64,000 nt of DNA, from assembly GCF_001956045.1 (NCBI RefSeq), contig NZ_MRTH01000021.1, positions 1 to 64,000 of the forward strand, read 5' to 3'. The notes under the pieces are model-generated. The model searched no databases. It worked only from the letters and a program-made list of their open reading frames with translations, and had not been told where the DNA came from. Origin of the DNA: Paenibacillus sp. FSL H7-0331 (GTDB lineage Bacteria > Bacillota > Bacilli > Paenibacillales > NBRC-103111). The stretch's first letter is position 1. Each line of letters starts with the position of its first letter. Shown one piece after another: positions 1 to 10,646 of this stretch. A program made the position numbers and the translations under genes.

Positions 1-267
1 GATCAGCGCGGCTTGCTTTAAAATGTCGTTCTCCATCTTAAGCCGCTGATTTTCTTTACGTAAAGCAAGAAGTTCGTTTTCCTCAGGGGTACGGTTTGCT
101 TTCTCCGAAAAGGAACCGGAGGTTTGACTTTGTTTGATCCACCGATCTAATGCTGTTGCACTCAGGTCGTATTCACGAGCGATGTTGGCTCGAGTCTTTC
201 CGCTATTATATAACTGAACCATCTGGCTTTTAAATTCGTCTGTAAATGTACGTCGTTCTTTGGGCAT
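1..267 (-). CDS. IS3-family transposase OrfA (partial, C-terminus outside window)
   Basis: Reading from ATG at 267, the 89 visible codons encode an IS3 OrfA. There is an N-terminal helix-turn-helix of the transposase_8 type (starting MPKERRTFTDEFK, with TRANIAREYDLSATALDRW as the recognition region, about residues 5-45). A leucine-zipper-like segment follows (LALRKENQRLKMENDILKQA, about 68-87), typical just before the programmed frameshift into OrfB. OrfA binds the element ends and with OrfB forms the DDE transposase. The reading frame is open to the window edge, so the gene is cut by the window and not necessarily broken. It is unrelated in function to the neighbouring CRISPR locus. Confidence 0.9.
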   Translation of the reverse strand, partial: MPKERRTFTDEFKSQMVQLYNSGKTRANIAREYDLSATALDRWIKQSQTSGSFSEKANRTPEENELLALRKENQRLKMENDILKQAALI

Positions 268-332
268 CGTAGATTCGCTCCTATCTGATATCTTTATTCT
301 ACTAGCCCTCAATTTATCTGTCCAACTTACTA
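1..332 (-). mobile_element. IS3-family insertion sequence, partial (left window edge)
   Basis: The element contains an OrfA-type transposase reading leftward out of the window. About 65 bases upstream of its start, near 314-332, the minus strand reads AGTTGGACAGATAAATTGAG, which resembles the terminal inverted repeat of IS3/IS150-type elements. The presumed end lies only a few bases from the last, degenerate CRISPR repeat (338-369), so the element sits at or in the leader-distal end of the array. OrfB and the other end are outside the window, so the exact boundary and target duplication cannot be seen. Confidence 0.7.
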
Positions 333-337
333 TAGCC

Positions 338-3300
338 GATCCACAATCCACATCCGTATGAGATGTGACATGGATCTTATAAGCAAGCTTACGCTTGCGG
401 ATAATTTCAATCCACACATCCGTATGAGATGTGACGGGTAAGACGATATTCCCCAAACAGATCGTATCCATTTCAATCCACACATCCGTATGAGATGTGA
501 CACCTGGGGATTTATCAAAGAGTGCCGGCAGCTTGATTTCAATCCACACATCCGTATGAGATGTGACAATAAATTAAATCTTAAATGCAAAGGCATATGG
601 ATTTCAATCCACACATCCGTATGAGATGTGACGTGGTACACCCAACTCATCGATTATCTTCTGTGTATTTCAATCCACACATCCGTATGAGATGTGACGC
701 ATGTCGGACATTGAGCGCCGCCTTTGTGGTAATTTCAATCCACACATCCGTATGAGATGTGACGTTTCAAAGCCGCGGCGGGTTGGTTTACGTACTGATT
801 TCAATCCACACATCCGTATGAGATGTGACACGTGAGCACTTACATATCTTCGCGCACAACGCATTTCAATCCACACATCCGTATGAGATGTGACGTAGGT
901 GCGTTCATGTTGCTTCCCGCTGATACCCATTTCAATCCACACATCCGTATGAGATGTGACGACGGTTGCAAAGAGGTCGTGAAGCTTCCGCAAGCATTTC
1001 AATCCACACATCCGTATGAGATGTGACGATGGTTTTTTAACGACCTGAATGAGGTCCATTGTATTTCAATCCACACATCCGTATGAGATGTGACTATATT
1101 TCAGTAAGTAACAACAATCTTACAGGTATTTCAATCCACACATCCGTATGAGATGTGACGTCCACCCCCGTAAGGGGGTCTGCCTTGCATTGATTTCAAT
1201 CCACACATCCGTATGAGATGTGACCTTTGATAGTTTTCATGCTGTAATCGACATTAACATTTCAATCCACACATCCGTATGAGATGTGACTTACTTGTGG
1301 CAACCCTCGATCCCCTCCATTTGTTGATTTCAATCCACACATCCGTATGAGATGTGACGCTGGAACGGGGATGTGCAATACCTCAATACCACAATTTCAA
1401 TCCACACATCCGTATGAGATGTGACGTATATAATGCTCAAACATCCCGTTATACAGCTATTTCAATCCACACATCCGTATGAGATGTGACCCGAACGCTG
1501 GCGGTCTGCTTCCGCACGTGTCTATTTCAATCCACACATCCGTATGAGATGTGACTCCGGCATTTTTAAATTGATTAAAGGCATAACGGGATTTCAATCC
1601 ACACATCCGTATGAGATGTGACTACACTCAAGGAACTCATGGGCGATATCAAAGCATTTCAATCCACACATCCGTATGAGATGTGACGTTCGTTTGTTGG
1701 GCAATCAAGAACGGCCACTGTATTTCAATCCACACATCCGTATGAGATGTGACTATCTCAACCTTGGGAAAGGATAAGGGCTGATTATATTTCAATCCAC
1801 ACATCCGTATGAGATGTGACGTGTATATGGCACGTGCAATGGTGCAGCTGGATATTTCAATCCACACATCCGTATGAGATGTGACTGAGTACAATCCACA
1901 GCTTGTAAAAGAACTTGAATTTCAATCCACACATCCGTATGAGATGTGACAAGTGAGTGCTACGACAACAACGATCACGAATGTATTTCAATCCACACAT
2001 CCGTATGAGATGTGACTACAGTTTTCAAGTCACAGCAACAGATACAAGCGATTTCAATCCACACATCCGTATGAGATGTGACGATACTGACGATCCTGCG
2101 TTTGACTTTGAAGTAATTTCAATCCACACATCCGTATGAGATGTGACATCGTGGGACGAAGCACACCGGAGCTTCGATAGCCATTTCAATCCACACATCC
2201 GTATGAGATGTGACGGCAAGCATTTAGATGTGTTGGATCAAACATTGATATTTCAATCCACACATCCGTATGAGATGTGACAACCTTTTACCGCGTTGTT
2301 GTCCAAGTCGTAACCATTTCAATCCACACATCCGTATGAGATGTGACCTCGATGTCGTTTTGAATGAGTATGATCGAGTGTTATTTCAATCCACACATCC
2401 GTATGAGATGTGACTCGTATGAAACGACTAAAAGTGTGTCACAGGCAATTTCAATCCACACATCCGTATGAGATGTGACGGCTTGTGCGTTATTTCTATT
2501 GCCGTTGTTTGCATTTCAATCCACACATCCGTATGAGATGTGACCGGAAGCAGCTGAAGCCCTCAAAACCCTCTACCATTTCAATCCACACATCCGTATG
2601 AGATGTGACCATGACAATACACCATGGAGCGCTACGCCGGATATTTCAATCCACACATCCGTATGAGATGTGACGAAACGTCACGAGCTGTACTGATTCC
2701 ATCGGCTATTTCAATCCACACATCCGTATGAGATGTGACAATCTGAGGTTGATTGTCTGTCATCCACTGGCCATTTCAATCCACACATCCGTATGAGATG
2801 TGACCGGAGTAAACCTCAGTCGTATCTGTGATCTCCTATTTCAATCCACACATCCGTATGAGATGTGACGAACGTAGCGGTACGGATCGGCGTATCTATA
2901 CAGAATTTCAATCCACACATCCGTATGAGATGTGACGTTTAATTCGCCCTTATATTGCCTTCCCAAAAAATTTCAATCCACACATCCGTATGAGATGTGA
3001 CTCTCCCAACACGTTCTCTATCGTTTCATAATGCATTTCAATCCACACATCCGTATGAGATGTGACACTCTTTATGATCATTGCTTTGCTGCGGCTCAGT
3101 GATTTCAATCCACACATCCGTATGAGATGTGACTGAGATTCTGTTCAGTTTTGTTGAGATATTGTTATTTCAATCCACACATCCGTATGAGATGTGACCC
3201 TGATGGCACATGATGCACTGAATCTCCTGCTTATTTCAATCCACACATCCGTATGAGATGTGACGTAAAAGCTCGTCCATGTGATCGCCTCACTTTTTAT

Positions 3301-4975
3301 TTCAATCCACACATCCGTATGAGATGTGACGCCTGCGACCAATCCGGGGCCGGGGCCGAAGCCATTTCAATCCACACATCCGTATGAGATGTGACTGAGC
3401 TAGCTTCGCGGATCGGCGGGAGCTGCGTATTTCAATCCACACATCCGTATGAGATGTGACATAAAAAATGGCCATTCAATACGTATCAATTCGGATTTCA
3501 ATCCACACATCCGTATGAGATGTGACCCTCTCTCCGCGATAACCGCCGTCTTCCCACGCCATTTCAATCCACACATCCGTATGAGATGTGACTTGAAACG
3601 CTTGTTCGATCCGCGCGCTAGTTCCGATTTCAATCCACACATCCGTATGAGATGTGACGATGCGGACGGCTCCGTTCAACTACCCGAGTACATTTCAATC
3701 CACACATCCGTATGAGATGTGACCCGCGCTCCGTCTCGGTCAATTCCGCAGACTCTACATTTCAATCCACACATCCGTATGAGATGTGACTTCTGGTTGC
3801 CCTTCTTTGGGAGCATGATACTTATTTCAATCCACACATCCGTATGAGATGTGACTTCCGTACTTAATAATTAATTTTTCATATTCAGATTTCAATCCAC
3901 ACATCCGTATGAGATGTGACAATAGCCTGCATCACATCGCCCCAGCCCTCGATAATTTCAATCCACACATCCGTATGAGATGTGACATCGCCTTGATTCG
4001 GGTGATCAATTGGGATGGTATTTCAATCCACACATCCGTATGAGATGTGACCGGATACGATATTGGACCATATGGGAGCGTTTTGGATTTCAATCCACAC
4101 ATCCGTATGAGATGTGACGTGCAATTATGATCAAGAAGGTGGACGAAGAGTGATTTCAATCCACACATCCGTATGAGATGTGACACGAGCGTAGGCGGTC
4201 ACATGGGCCGCGACTGCTGATTTCAATCCACACATCCGTATGAGATGTGACACCCGTTCGTTATCGACCCGTTAGATTCGAAGGTATTTCAATCCACACA
4301 TCCGTATGAGATGTGACTGTTAAAATCGTACGCAAATAAAGGATACGCCTATTTCAATCCACACATCCGTATGAGATGTGACACGATCCTGTTATCGATG
4401 ATCGCATCAGCGCTACGGATTTCAATCCACACATCCGTATGAGATGTGACAGTATCTAATGGATAGCTTGAGAGGTGGTGAGGACATTTCAATCCACACA
4501 TCCGTATGAGATGTGACAATATTCGGTGAGAAGATTCTGCGTTTTATCTTATTTCAATCCACACATCCGTATGAGATGTGACTTGCTCTGCTCGTGTGAT
4601 ATACATAGGCTGAGGGATTTCAATCCACACATCCGTATGAGATGTGACTACCCCGACCTCTAGTAAAACGCATATCAAAAGATTTCAATCCACACATCCG
4701 TATGAGATGTGACTTAACATTCGATCTGATTTAACATGGGTGTACTATTTCAATCCACACATCCGTATGAGATGTGACCATGTTTGCAGTTGGCTGGACG
4801 GGCGTGAAGCAATTTCAATCCACACATCCGTATGAGATGTGACTAATTAGTGAAAACCAGTATAGCGTGGGAAATCTATTTCAATCCACACATCCGTATG
4901 AGATGTGACTCTTTCCAGCTGGTAACAGGCTCAGGCGCTACCGATTTCAATCCACACATCCGTATGAGATGTGAC
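338..4975 (-). CRISPR. Type I-C CRISPR array, 71 repeats / 70 spacers
   Basis: The repeat is 32 bp. On the minus strand, the same direction as the cas genes, it begins GTCACATC, has a short stem (ACATC / GATGT) and ends TGTGGATTGAAAT, the hallmark 3' end of type I-C repeats. I counted 71 copies, from 338-369 to 4944-4975, separated by 70 spacers of 33-36 bp (mean about 34), all apparently different. Seventy copies look identical; only the leader-distal copy at 338-369 is degenerate, its 3' part reading GATGTGGATTGTGGATC. The leader lies to the right, next to cas2, so the newest spacers are near 4910-4943 and the oldest near 370-403. The short reading frames in this stretch are translations of the repeat and not genes. 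Confidence 0.99.
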
Positions 4976-5155
4976 AGCGATTTTTGATACGAATATTTCT
5001 GAAACTCCATATTTGTGATCAAAAACACACATAAATATATAAACTTTTTAGAATTCATGAAAAAAACAGAGAATTAATTGGTATTATCATCCAATTAATT
5101 GGTGCGAATGTCCCTGTAATACCGTGTGTACTACACATTCGCACCTCAGTTCGCA
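4976..5155 (-). promoter_or_regulatory. CRISPR leader region
   Basis: This is the 180-bp AT-rich stretch between the cas2 stop codon and the first repeat, on the side where new spacers should enter. It contains two nested perfect inverted repeats. GGTGCGAATGT at 5101-5111 pairs with ACATTCGCACC at 5135-5145. AATTAATTGG at 5072-5081 pairs with CCAATTAATT at 5091-5100. I could not assign a convincing -35/-10 pair for the array. The leader assignment follows from cas order, repeat orientation and the degenerate repeat at the opposite end. Confidence 0.75.
5060..5100 (-). terminator. Possible intrinsic terminator after cas2
   Basis: On the minus strand a perfect 10-bp AT-rich stem (AATTAATTGG / CCAATTAATT, 9-nt loop) is followed by CTCTG and seven Ts (5066-5060). 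This could end the cas mRNA before the array. The stem is AT-rich and the T-run is offset by five bases, so it may instead be a leader element used in adaptation. Confidence 0.4.
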
Positions 5156-5455
5156 CTACAAAATCAAAGAGCCTTCTAAATCAAATGATTCTTTCACACC
5201 AATATGTTCTACCTTATTCTTATAATTATTGCCCAATTGATAGAACCTAAGGCTGTCCTGCTCTTGGTCAATAATATCAAGAAGCTTGAACTTTAATGCA
5301 GCAAATTGAGCAGCATCTACAACGCATTCAAACACTGAATTTTGGACACGTTGACCATAACTCAAGCATGTTTTCGAAACCTGGCGCAGTCTTCTTTGCC
5401 CTGTACGGCTAACTGTGCTTACATCATACGTGACCAATACCAGCAGCCCATTCAC
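5156..5455 (-). CDS. cas2: CRISPR-associated endoribonuclease/integration subunit Cas2
   Basis: 99 aa. Cas2 forms the dimer at the centre of the Cas1-Cas2 spacer integrase. The N-terminus (LLVLVTYDVST, residues 4-14) is the usual ferredoxin-like first strand with the conserved Asp11. Length and the RxxRRLRQVSKTC segment fit type I-C Cas2. The start is GTG at 5455, directly after the cas1 TAG stop (5458-5456), with GGAAG just upstream inside cas1; no in-frame ATG lies nearby. It is the last gene of the cas operon and directly precedes the leader. Confidence 0.95.
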   Translation of the reverse strand: MNGLLVLVTYDVSTVSRTGQRRLRQVSKTCLSYGQRVQNSVFECVVDAAQFAALKFKLLDIIDQEQDSLRFYQLGNNYKNKVEHIGVKESFDLEGSLIL

Positions 5456-6487
5456 CTACTTCCAAAAAAATGGCGGATATTCATCTAAATCATTACGCAA
5501 ATAACGTGCTAATAGCAGAGCTTGTGCATGCGGGACTAATCCCCAAGAGATCTTCTCGTCAAGATAGGGATGCGTGATCTTCTCTTGCTTCTTATTTTGC
5601 CATGCGGTCAGAAATGTTTTTCTCGCCTCATCCTTCATAATAACAGCGCCGTTTTCCTTTTTCAAAAAATCTTCTTTACTTACAATCTTCTTATTAATTA
5701 ACGTCAATACAAATCTATCTGCAAAAACACCGCGCAGCTCCTCCATCACATCCAGCGCCAAAGAAACACGTCCCGGCCGGTCGCGATGCAAAAATCCAAC
5801 ATATGCATCCATTCCAACGCCTTCCAGCGCTGCCGCCACATCATTCGCTAACAGCGAATAGGCGAACGAGAGCATCGCATTTACGTTATCCAGCGGCGGT
5901 CTGCGGGAACGCGAGTGAAAGTAAAAATCCTCCTTCTGCTGTAAGATCATGGAGTCAAATAATTTGTTGTAGCTAACTGCCGCTTGTCCTTCCAAACCTC
6001 TCAATCTTTCTAAATCTTCACACGCCCTTACGTCTAAAATGATAGCGGATAACTGCTGCGAGATCGCTTTGAACTGGGCGACATCAATACGCATAGGATA
6101 ATCTCTGGTCATTCTCTCAATGATCCATTTGTGATTATAAATTTTGCCGACTATGAAATTACGCGCAATCTTTGCTGACAGAATCGTGTCTTCGGATACA
6201 GCATATTGTTTCTTCCGCAGTACGACATTGCCCTTGCTTTCCCCGATGACTCTAGCAAGGAACCTGCCATTCATAGTGAAAAATACGATTTGGATGTTGC
6301 GCTCTGCACAATATCCCATTAACGCTGGACTTGCTCCGGTATAGCCAAAAGTGATAATGGATTCCAGGTTGTGCAGCGGTAGCCTGCCGAGCTTCTCTTG
6401 TTCCTTAAGCAAAACAATATTATCGCCGTCCAGCGACAAATAAACATCAGGCTGTGTAATGTATAATGTATTAAGCAGTTTTTTCAT
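5456..6487 (-). CDS. cas1: CRISPR-associated integrase Cas1 (type I-C)
   Basis: 343 aa, full length for type I Cas1. Cas1 is the metal-dependent nuclease/integrase that inserts prespacers at the leader end of the array. Visible active-site residues are Glu166 in GLEGQAA, His234 in GFLHRDRPGR and the acidic cluster LALDVMEELR (Asp246 and Glu249). The N-terminal beta domain (about 1-105) precedes the helical catalytic domain. Its start overlaps the end of cas4 by four bases (ATGA), indicating translational coupling, and cas2 follows without a gap. No lesion is seen, so adaptation is probably functional, in keeping with the large uniform array. Confidence 0.97.
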   Translation of the reverse strand: MKKLLNTLYITQPDVYLSLDGDNIVLLKEQEKLGRLPLHNLESIITFGYTGASPALMGYCAERNIQIVFFTMNGRFLARVIGESKGNVVLRKKQYAVSEDTILSAKIARNFIVGKIYNHKWIIERMTRDYPMRIDVAQFKAISQQLSAIILDVRACEDLERLRGLEGQAAVSYNKLFDSMILQQKEDFYFHSRSRRPPLDNVNAMLSFAYSLLANDVAAALEGVGMDAYVGFLHRDRPGRVSLALDVMEELRGVFADRFVLTLINKKIVSKEDFLKKENGAVIMKDEARKTFLTAWQNKKQEKITHPYLDEKISWGLVPHAQALLLARYLRNDLDEYPPFFWK

Positions 6488-7143
6488 TCCTTGATTTTCC
6501 CTTCAACGTAACTTTTAACGGTCCGTTTATTCATAAGTTCCGGCAAACAAATATTTTGAAGGGAGCAGCTTCGACAGAAAGGTCCGGTTTTCACTTTAGG
6601 CGTATGTCTGCGTTTATAGTAGTCTTGCATTTCATCGACAATCAACTTCACTTTATTTTTAATGGCTGCGGTTAGTGGAACTTCAACTCGATGTTTGATC
6701 TCGTTATAATACATGTAGCCTGTGTCAATGTTGCACAGCAGCATTTCTTCCATACAAAGGGCTTGTGCAGCTAATTGTAAAATATCCTCGTCGTTCATTT
6801 TCGGCTTCCCGCGTTTATATTCAACCGGATAGGCGATGTATCGCCCTTCAGCGCCATTAATTTCAACACCGCTATCGTTTCTTATAAACTCTACCACATC
6901 GCAAATACCTGTTATTTTAAGTCTCTCCGACTTCACAGGCATTGCGCGAACGATAAGCTTATCGCCCCGCTTTTCCCTCGTAAACGGTTGATCGGCATTA
7001 CGATGAAGATGCTCTCCCTCAATCGTTCTCACGTTCTCTTCCCATTGCTGCTCGATGTGAATAAATGCCCACTGCCGTTTACAAAACTGGAAATGCTGTA
7101 TGCCGGACAACATTAAATAGTTGTCGTCCTCACTATAGTCCAT
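6484..7143 (-). CDS. cas4: CRISPR-associated exonuclease Cas4 (type I-C)
   Basis: 219 aa from ATG at 7143 (a TTG one codon upstream is possible). Cas4 is a RecB-like Fe-S nuclease that trims prespacers and enforces the PAM during adaptation. The iron-sulfur cysteines are Cys21 (QFCKRQW) and a C-terminal trio Cys190, Cys193 and Cys199 (FCRSCSLQNIC). The RecB nuclease core shows ICDVVEF and the YPVEYKRGKPK motif, followed by the QLAAQALCMEE helix. It overlaps cas7 by a few codons and cas1 by 4 bp. No separate ribosome site is obvious, so translation is probably coupled to cas7. Confidence 0.95.
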   Translation of the reverse strand: MDYSEDDNYLMLSGIQHFQFCKRQWAFIHIEQQWEENVRTIEGEHLHRNADQPFTREKRGDKLIVRAMPVKSERLKITGICDVVEFIRNDSGVEINGAEGRYIAYPVEYKRGKPKMNDEDILQLAAQALCMEEMLLCNIDTGYMYYNEIKHRVEVPLTAAIKNKVKLIVDEMQDYYKRRHTPKVKTGPFCRSCSLQNICLPELMNKRTVKSYVEGKIKE

Positions 7144-7993
7144 CAATGAGCTCGACTTTCAATCCTTCCAAAGGCTGAACACCAAACTCATAATCTTCGA
7201 ATGCCTTAGGTTCTTCGACACGTTTTTCAAACGTTAAAGACCGATGCACCTTGGCGGAAGAATATTGACCCAGCTTGGATGTGTGCTCCCACCAGTATAC
7301 CTTGTGGACTTCCATGCTGCCTTCGGGTCTGGCGGAGGACAAGTCGTTCTCGAACAAAGTAACGAGCGCCTGCTTAACCTTGTCGGCATCTTCGTTCGTA
7401 AACCCGGTTTTTTCAGCGAGTTGTGTATTGATGCTGCCGCAAAAGACATAAACGCCCGAATCTACGCGATGCTTCATCCCCATCGTATCCGATCCCCTCG
7501 CCGCACCCGGTTCGGAATTGACGCTTTTCGTGATTTGCATGCTGGTAATGTCAATAGGGTCAATGCTGGTTGCGGTATGAATGGACACAGGTCCCCTAAC
7601 GCCGACGGAAACCCCTGCCCCCTTGTCTGCCTTGAATGCAAACACCTGACCGAAACTTCGGACATCGATCCATTCCGCGCAGGCGATTCGGGCAAACCCT
7701 TCGCCGGATACTGTTTTTGCCTTCAAAATCTTCGCCAACTCAACATTCGCATCCGCGCGCTCTCTCAAGCTGCCGTATTCATCCGATTTGCGATCATTAG
7801 ATTGAACAAAAATAGCTTCTCCCATGTCCTGTAGACGATTTCTAATCTTCCGTTTCAACGCAACATCCGATATTTCGCCATAGCCATCGTAATTTTGCCT
7901 CGGCCGATTGCCATTCAAAGGATCTCCGTTCGGATTAGCCTTGGTCACGGATAAAACAACTGCAAAATCGATTTTATGATCTAAAATAGTCAT
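7133..7993 (-). CDS. cas7: Cascade backbone protein Cas7 (Csd2, type I-C)
   Basis: 286 aa, the usual size. Cas7/Csd2 polymerises along the crRNA to form the backbone of the type I-C Cascade. Family features are the N-terminal RAMP strand followed by VTKANPNGDPLNGNRPR (about 16-32), the RSFGQVFAF segment and SVGVRGPVSIH, all typical of Csd2. The gene lies 15 bp after cas8c with its own ribosome site (GGGGAGATCGAC before ATG at 7993). It overlaps cas4 downstream. Confidence 0.96.
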   Translation of the reverse strand: MTILDHKIDFAVVLSVTKANPNGDPLNGNRPRQNYDGYGEISDVALKRKIRNRLQDMGEAIFVQSNDRKSDEYGSLRERADANVELAKILKAKTVSGEGFARIACAEWIDVRSFGQVFAFKADKGAGVSVGVRGPVSIHTATSIDPIDITSMQITKSVNSEPGAARGSDTMGMKHRVDSGVYVFCGSINTQLAEKTGFTNEDADKVKQALVTLFENDLSSARPEGSMEVHKVYWWEHTSKLGQYSSAKVHRSLTFEKRVEEPKAFEDYEFGVQPLEGLKVELIDGL

Positions 7994-8008
7994 GTCGATC
8001 TCCCCTTC

Positions 8009-8383
8009 TTAATTGGGTGCTTCCACCGCTTCATTGGATTCTTTCTTCAGATAAAGCTCATGCCGTTGACTGTAAAATCCAAGCAAATACAAGCCGGATA
8101 ACGGCTTATTATTAAATTGATCGATCGGGATGCGGGATGCCACTTCATCAATAATTTTGGACCAATAGGTTCCCTTCGTTCCAAGCCTTGCCTGATACGG
8201 CTGCAGGCAAGCCTGGATCGTCTTCCAGGTTCTTTCCGGATGTCTGGAGAAAGCATTCATGTACCGAATAGCGTTGGTGGCTCTAGTTTCGTCCCCCAAT
8301 GCCCGTCTTTCCAGCACATCGGCAACAGCCAATAAACGGCCGAATAAATAGTCGCGGTCCTGATTGTCTGAATCTAATGCCAC
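8009..8383 (-). CDS. cas11c: Cas11c small subunit, internal translation product of cas8c
   Basis: In type I-C systems the Cascade small subunit is made from an internal start inside cas8c (established for Desulfovibrio vulgaris). Here an in-frame GTG at 8383-8381 (codon 509 of cas8c) is preceded at 7 nt by a good Shine-Dalgarno sequence (AGAAGGTGGG, 8400-8391). The product would begin [20 protein letters not shown] and be 124 aa (about 14 kDa), the expected size. The GTG site is the best internal start I found. Translation from it is inferred. Confidence 0.7.
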   Translation of the reverse strand: MALDSDNQDRDYLFGRLLAVADVLERRALGDETRATNAIRYMNAFSRHPERTWKTIQACLQPYQARLGTKGTYWSKIIDEVASRIPIDQFNNKPLSGLYLLGFYSQRHELYLKKESNEAVEAPN

Positions 8384-9907
8384 ATTGAATCCCACCTTCT
8401 GTTTGCTGATAAGCGCGCATGTTATGCTAAGCGTCTTCTCCCATTCCCACTTCTCCATCGACTCAGGACTTGATGCACGGTGGATAGCGCTGGATACGAT
8501 GTCCGAAGGCACTATTCGGTCGTCGACAATACATGGCAGCATACGCTCCATAACCCCTTTGACAATCTTGTCGCTCGCTCTTGGCCCGTATGCAGCATAA
8601 GCGATGTCTTTCGTGGCGGGCGCTCCATAAAATTCCAAGAAATTCCCTTCATCATCCTTGCGGTACCGGTGCAGCCACACGCAGGTTGAATGCCATTTCG
8701 TAAGCTTGTCCAAATAAAGCTCTTTGTCCATATTCCGGTAGTACAGCACCGCCATGCGCCCTGTTGTCGCCGAATCCAGAATCAATATATTAACATTCAC
8801 TTTCTTATTCGCCGAAGACGCCAACCGATTTCGATATCCGTCCAATGCTTTTGCCACGTCATCGGCGAACTCCTTATGAGTAAACGCTATTTTCTTTTTG
8901 GCTGCGACAGGCACAGGATCGATCGAAAAGGAGTCCTCCGTAAGGCCGGGAATATCAGGATCGTCGTTGCCCCATACAAGAAACACGCGCTGATCGATCG
9001 TTTTCCCCTGACGGTTAATAAGCCATTTCAAAGCATTGTGCGCCTTTTGAGATACCTCATAGCTAATGCTTGCTGCTTCATGACTTAGATTGAACCGCCC
9101 TCGAAACGTAAAGCCGCTGGTATCGTTGGCTGAAATTAATTTGGCCTTATCGCCCGCATTTCTAATTTTATTGGCATGCTTATCCGTGGCTGGAAGCGTC
9201 TTTCCCGAGACATAGCAGAGATCATCTTCACCTAGCTGACTGCTGTAAAAGCGGATGAAAGAATCGTACATCTCGTGGTCCTTCCATACTTTCGTCAACA
9301 GCTTATTCGGCGAATAGACGTTGAACCTGACGAATGCGCTCGTTTGCTCGCCGGCAATAACGGAGAAAATCGGCGGCCTCGCTCCATCCAACGCCTCAGC
9401 ATTTTTGTCCCACTTGTCGAGGAGCTTATGATCCGCGTCTACATATAAAATCTTGTGCTCCACCAAGTCCCGAATAAGCTGTCCTTTGCTTAAATAACGG
9501 TAAATACTCTGAACCTTGGAAACGGCATATGGGAAATTTGCCCAGTTCTCCAGCTGCTTAATGTAGCTGACAAAAGGCTCTTCCTTCTTGATCACACCGC
9601 CATAGGCAACATAATCCCCCGCTACATAGCTTAATTTATCATGCAGCGGATAGGGAGAGATGACTGCGCCTGCACGGCTTGCGGAGCTTTCGGTACATGG
9701 GATCAATGTACTCGCATCGCTCTTGTCAATTACGGCTGCCGAATGAAATTCCCCGTCTTCGGTAATATCGACTTCGATATGCGCATTTTGCGTAGTATGA
9801 GAGACGGGCAGCAGCGTATACTCCTGCTCGTTATGTTTCATTGCAATCTTGCCAACAAGATCTGTATTCGCTTCATAGGTTTCATACAAATTCAATAACC
9901 AACTCAT
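8009..9907 (-). CDS. cas8c: Cascade large subunit Cas8c (Csd1, type I-C)
   Basis: 632 aa, consistent with Csd1. Cas8c recognises the PAM (TTC in characterised type I-C systems), positions target DNA and recruits Cas3. It starts [14 protein letters not shown], the typical Csd1 N-terminus, and overlaps the cas5c stop by 4 bp (ATGA). The C-terminal roughly 124 residues correspond to the small subunit and have their own likely start (see Cas11c). No frameshift or premature stop is seen. The identification rests on family resemblance and operon position. Confidence 0.95.
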   Translation of the reverse strand: MSWLLNLYETYEANTDLVGKIAMKHNEQEYTLLPVSHTTQNAHIEVDITEDGEFHSAAVIDKSDASTLIPCTESSASRAGAVISPYPLHDKLSYVAGDYVAYGGVIKKEEPFVSYIKQLENWANFPYAVSKVQSIYRYLSKGQLIRDLVEHKILYVDADHKLLDKWDKNAEALDGARPPIFSVIAGEQTSAFVRFNVYSPNKLLTKVWKDHEMYDSFIRFYSSQLGEDDLCYVSGKTLPATDKHANKIRNAGDKAKLISANDTSGFTFRGRFNLSHEAASISYEVSQKAHNALKWLINRQGKTIDQRVFLVWGNDDPDIPGLTEDSFSIDPVPVAAKKKIAFTHKEFADDVAKALDGYRNRLASSANKKVNVNILILDSATTGRMAVLYYRNMDKELYLDKLTKWHSTCVWLHRYRKDDEGNFLEFYGAPATKDIAYAAYGPRASDKIVKGVMERMLPCIVDDRIVPSDIVSSAIHRASSPESMEKWEWEKTLSITCALISKQKVGFNVALDSDNQDRDYLFGRLLAVADVLERRALGDETRATNAIRYMNAFSRHPERTWKTIQACLQPYQARLGTKGTYWSKIIDEVASRIPIDQFNNKPLSGLYLLGFYSQRHELYLKKESNEAVEAPN

Positions 9908-10623
9908 GGATTCCCCCCCTCTGCCAATTGCGCCAACAGCTCGTCTGCGGATACAACATTCGAATCATCAAAACGTTTCGGCTCCATGTTTGTAATCGGA
10001 CGTACTTGCGTGCATTGGTCAGGCCTTCTAAATTGGATAATGCCGTCCCGCATAACCGGATTCCATAGACGTACTTCCAGTTCGTTCCAGCCTGTTTCAT
10101 CCGGATAATTGATGCCATGAACCATGCTTCCCAGATGAATTTCGCCATAGCGGTCATAAAATCCGTCCCCTTCGCCAAACACACAAGGTTCAACGTACGC
10201 CTGACATTCTCTGGCGCCGAGGAAAATATCTCTGCGACCACCTGCCTGGAGCGAGCGTTTCAAAATATTGTGATGTTTATGTTCGTTTCGGTCATAAGTC
10301 ATCTCCGGCCGGTTCATGTTGAACTCAAAATGGGCGCGTACCTGATACCGCACATCCCTCAGATACGTATAATTGGCAAGTGTATTTCCTCCGCTATAAT
10401 CCATCGGGCGAATGCCTTTGGACTCCATACGAATTGGATTCATAATGCGAACTTCATCGATAAAGAAAATGAGGGTTGGCTTCCAGTAAACGCTCTCAAC
10501 GATTCCCTTCAACGCTTGATAAGTTGGCACTTGATAGGAAAGCTTTTCCCCGCCAAGCTTGGTCAAGGGGTCCGTGAATAGGGCGTAATCCCCATATACG
10601 ACAAATTCTATCGAATTTCTCAT
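9904..10623 (-). CDS. cas5c: Cas5c (Cas5d) crRNA-processing endoribonuclease of type I-C Cascade
   Basis: 239 aa. In type I-C, which lacks Cas6, Cas5c cuts pre-crRNA at the base of the repeat stem and then stays on the 5' handle in Cascade. The catalytic residues reported for Bacillus halodurans Cas5d (Tyr46, Lys116, His117) fall at exactly the same positions here: Tyr46 in ESVYW, and Lys116 and His117 in NEHKHHN. A strong ribosome site (AAGGAGGTGAATCA) precedes ATG at 10623. It is the first gene of the cas5c-cas8c-cas7-cas4-cas1-cas2 unit and has its own promoter in the gap after cas3. Confidence 0.96.
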   Translation of the reverse strand: MRNSIEFVVYGDYALFTDPLTKLGGEKLSYQVPTYQALKGIVESVYWKPTLIFFIDEVRIMNPIRMESKGIRPMDYSGGNTLANYTYLRDVRYQVRAHFEFNMNRPEMTYDRNEHKHHNILKRSLQAGGRRDIFLGARECQAYVEPCVFGEGDGFYDRYGEIHLGSMVHGINYPDETGWNELEVRLWNPVMRDGIIQFRRPDQCTQVRPITNMEPKRFDDSNVVSADELLAQLAEGGNP

Positions 10624-10646
10624 TGATTCACCTCCTTGCGATAAAA

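Noticed and set aside
330..5058. Many short reading frames on both strands across the CRISPR array
   Set aside because: They are translations of the 32-bp repeat and variable spacers, repeat the same residues every 22 codons, and lack ribosome sites.
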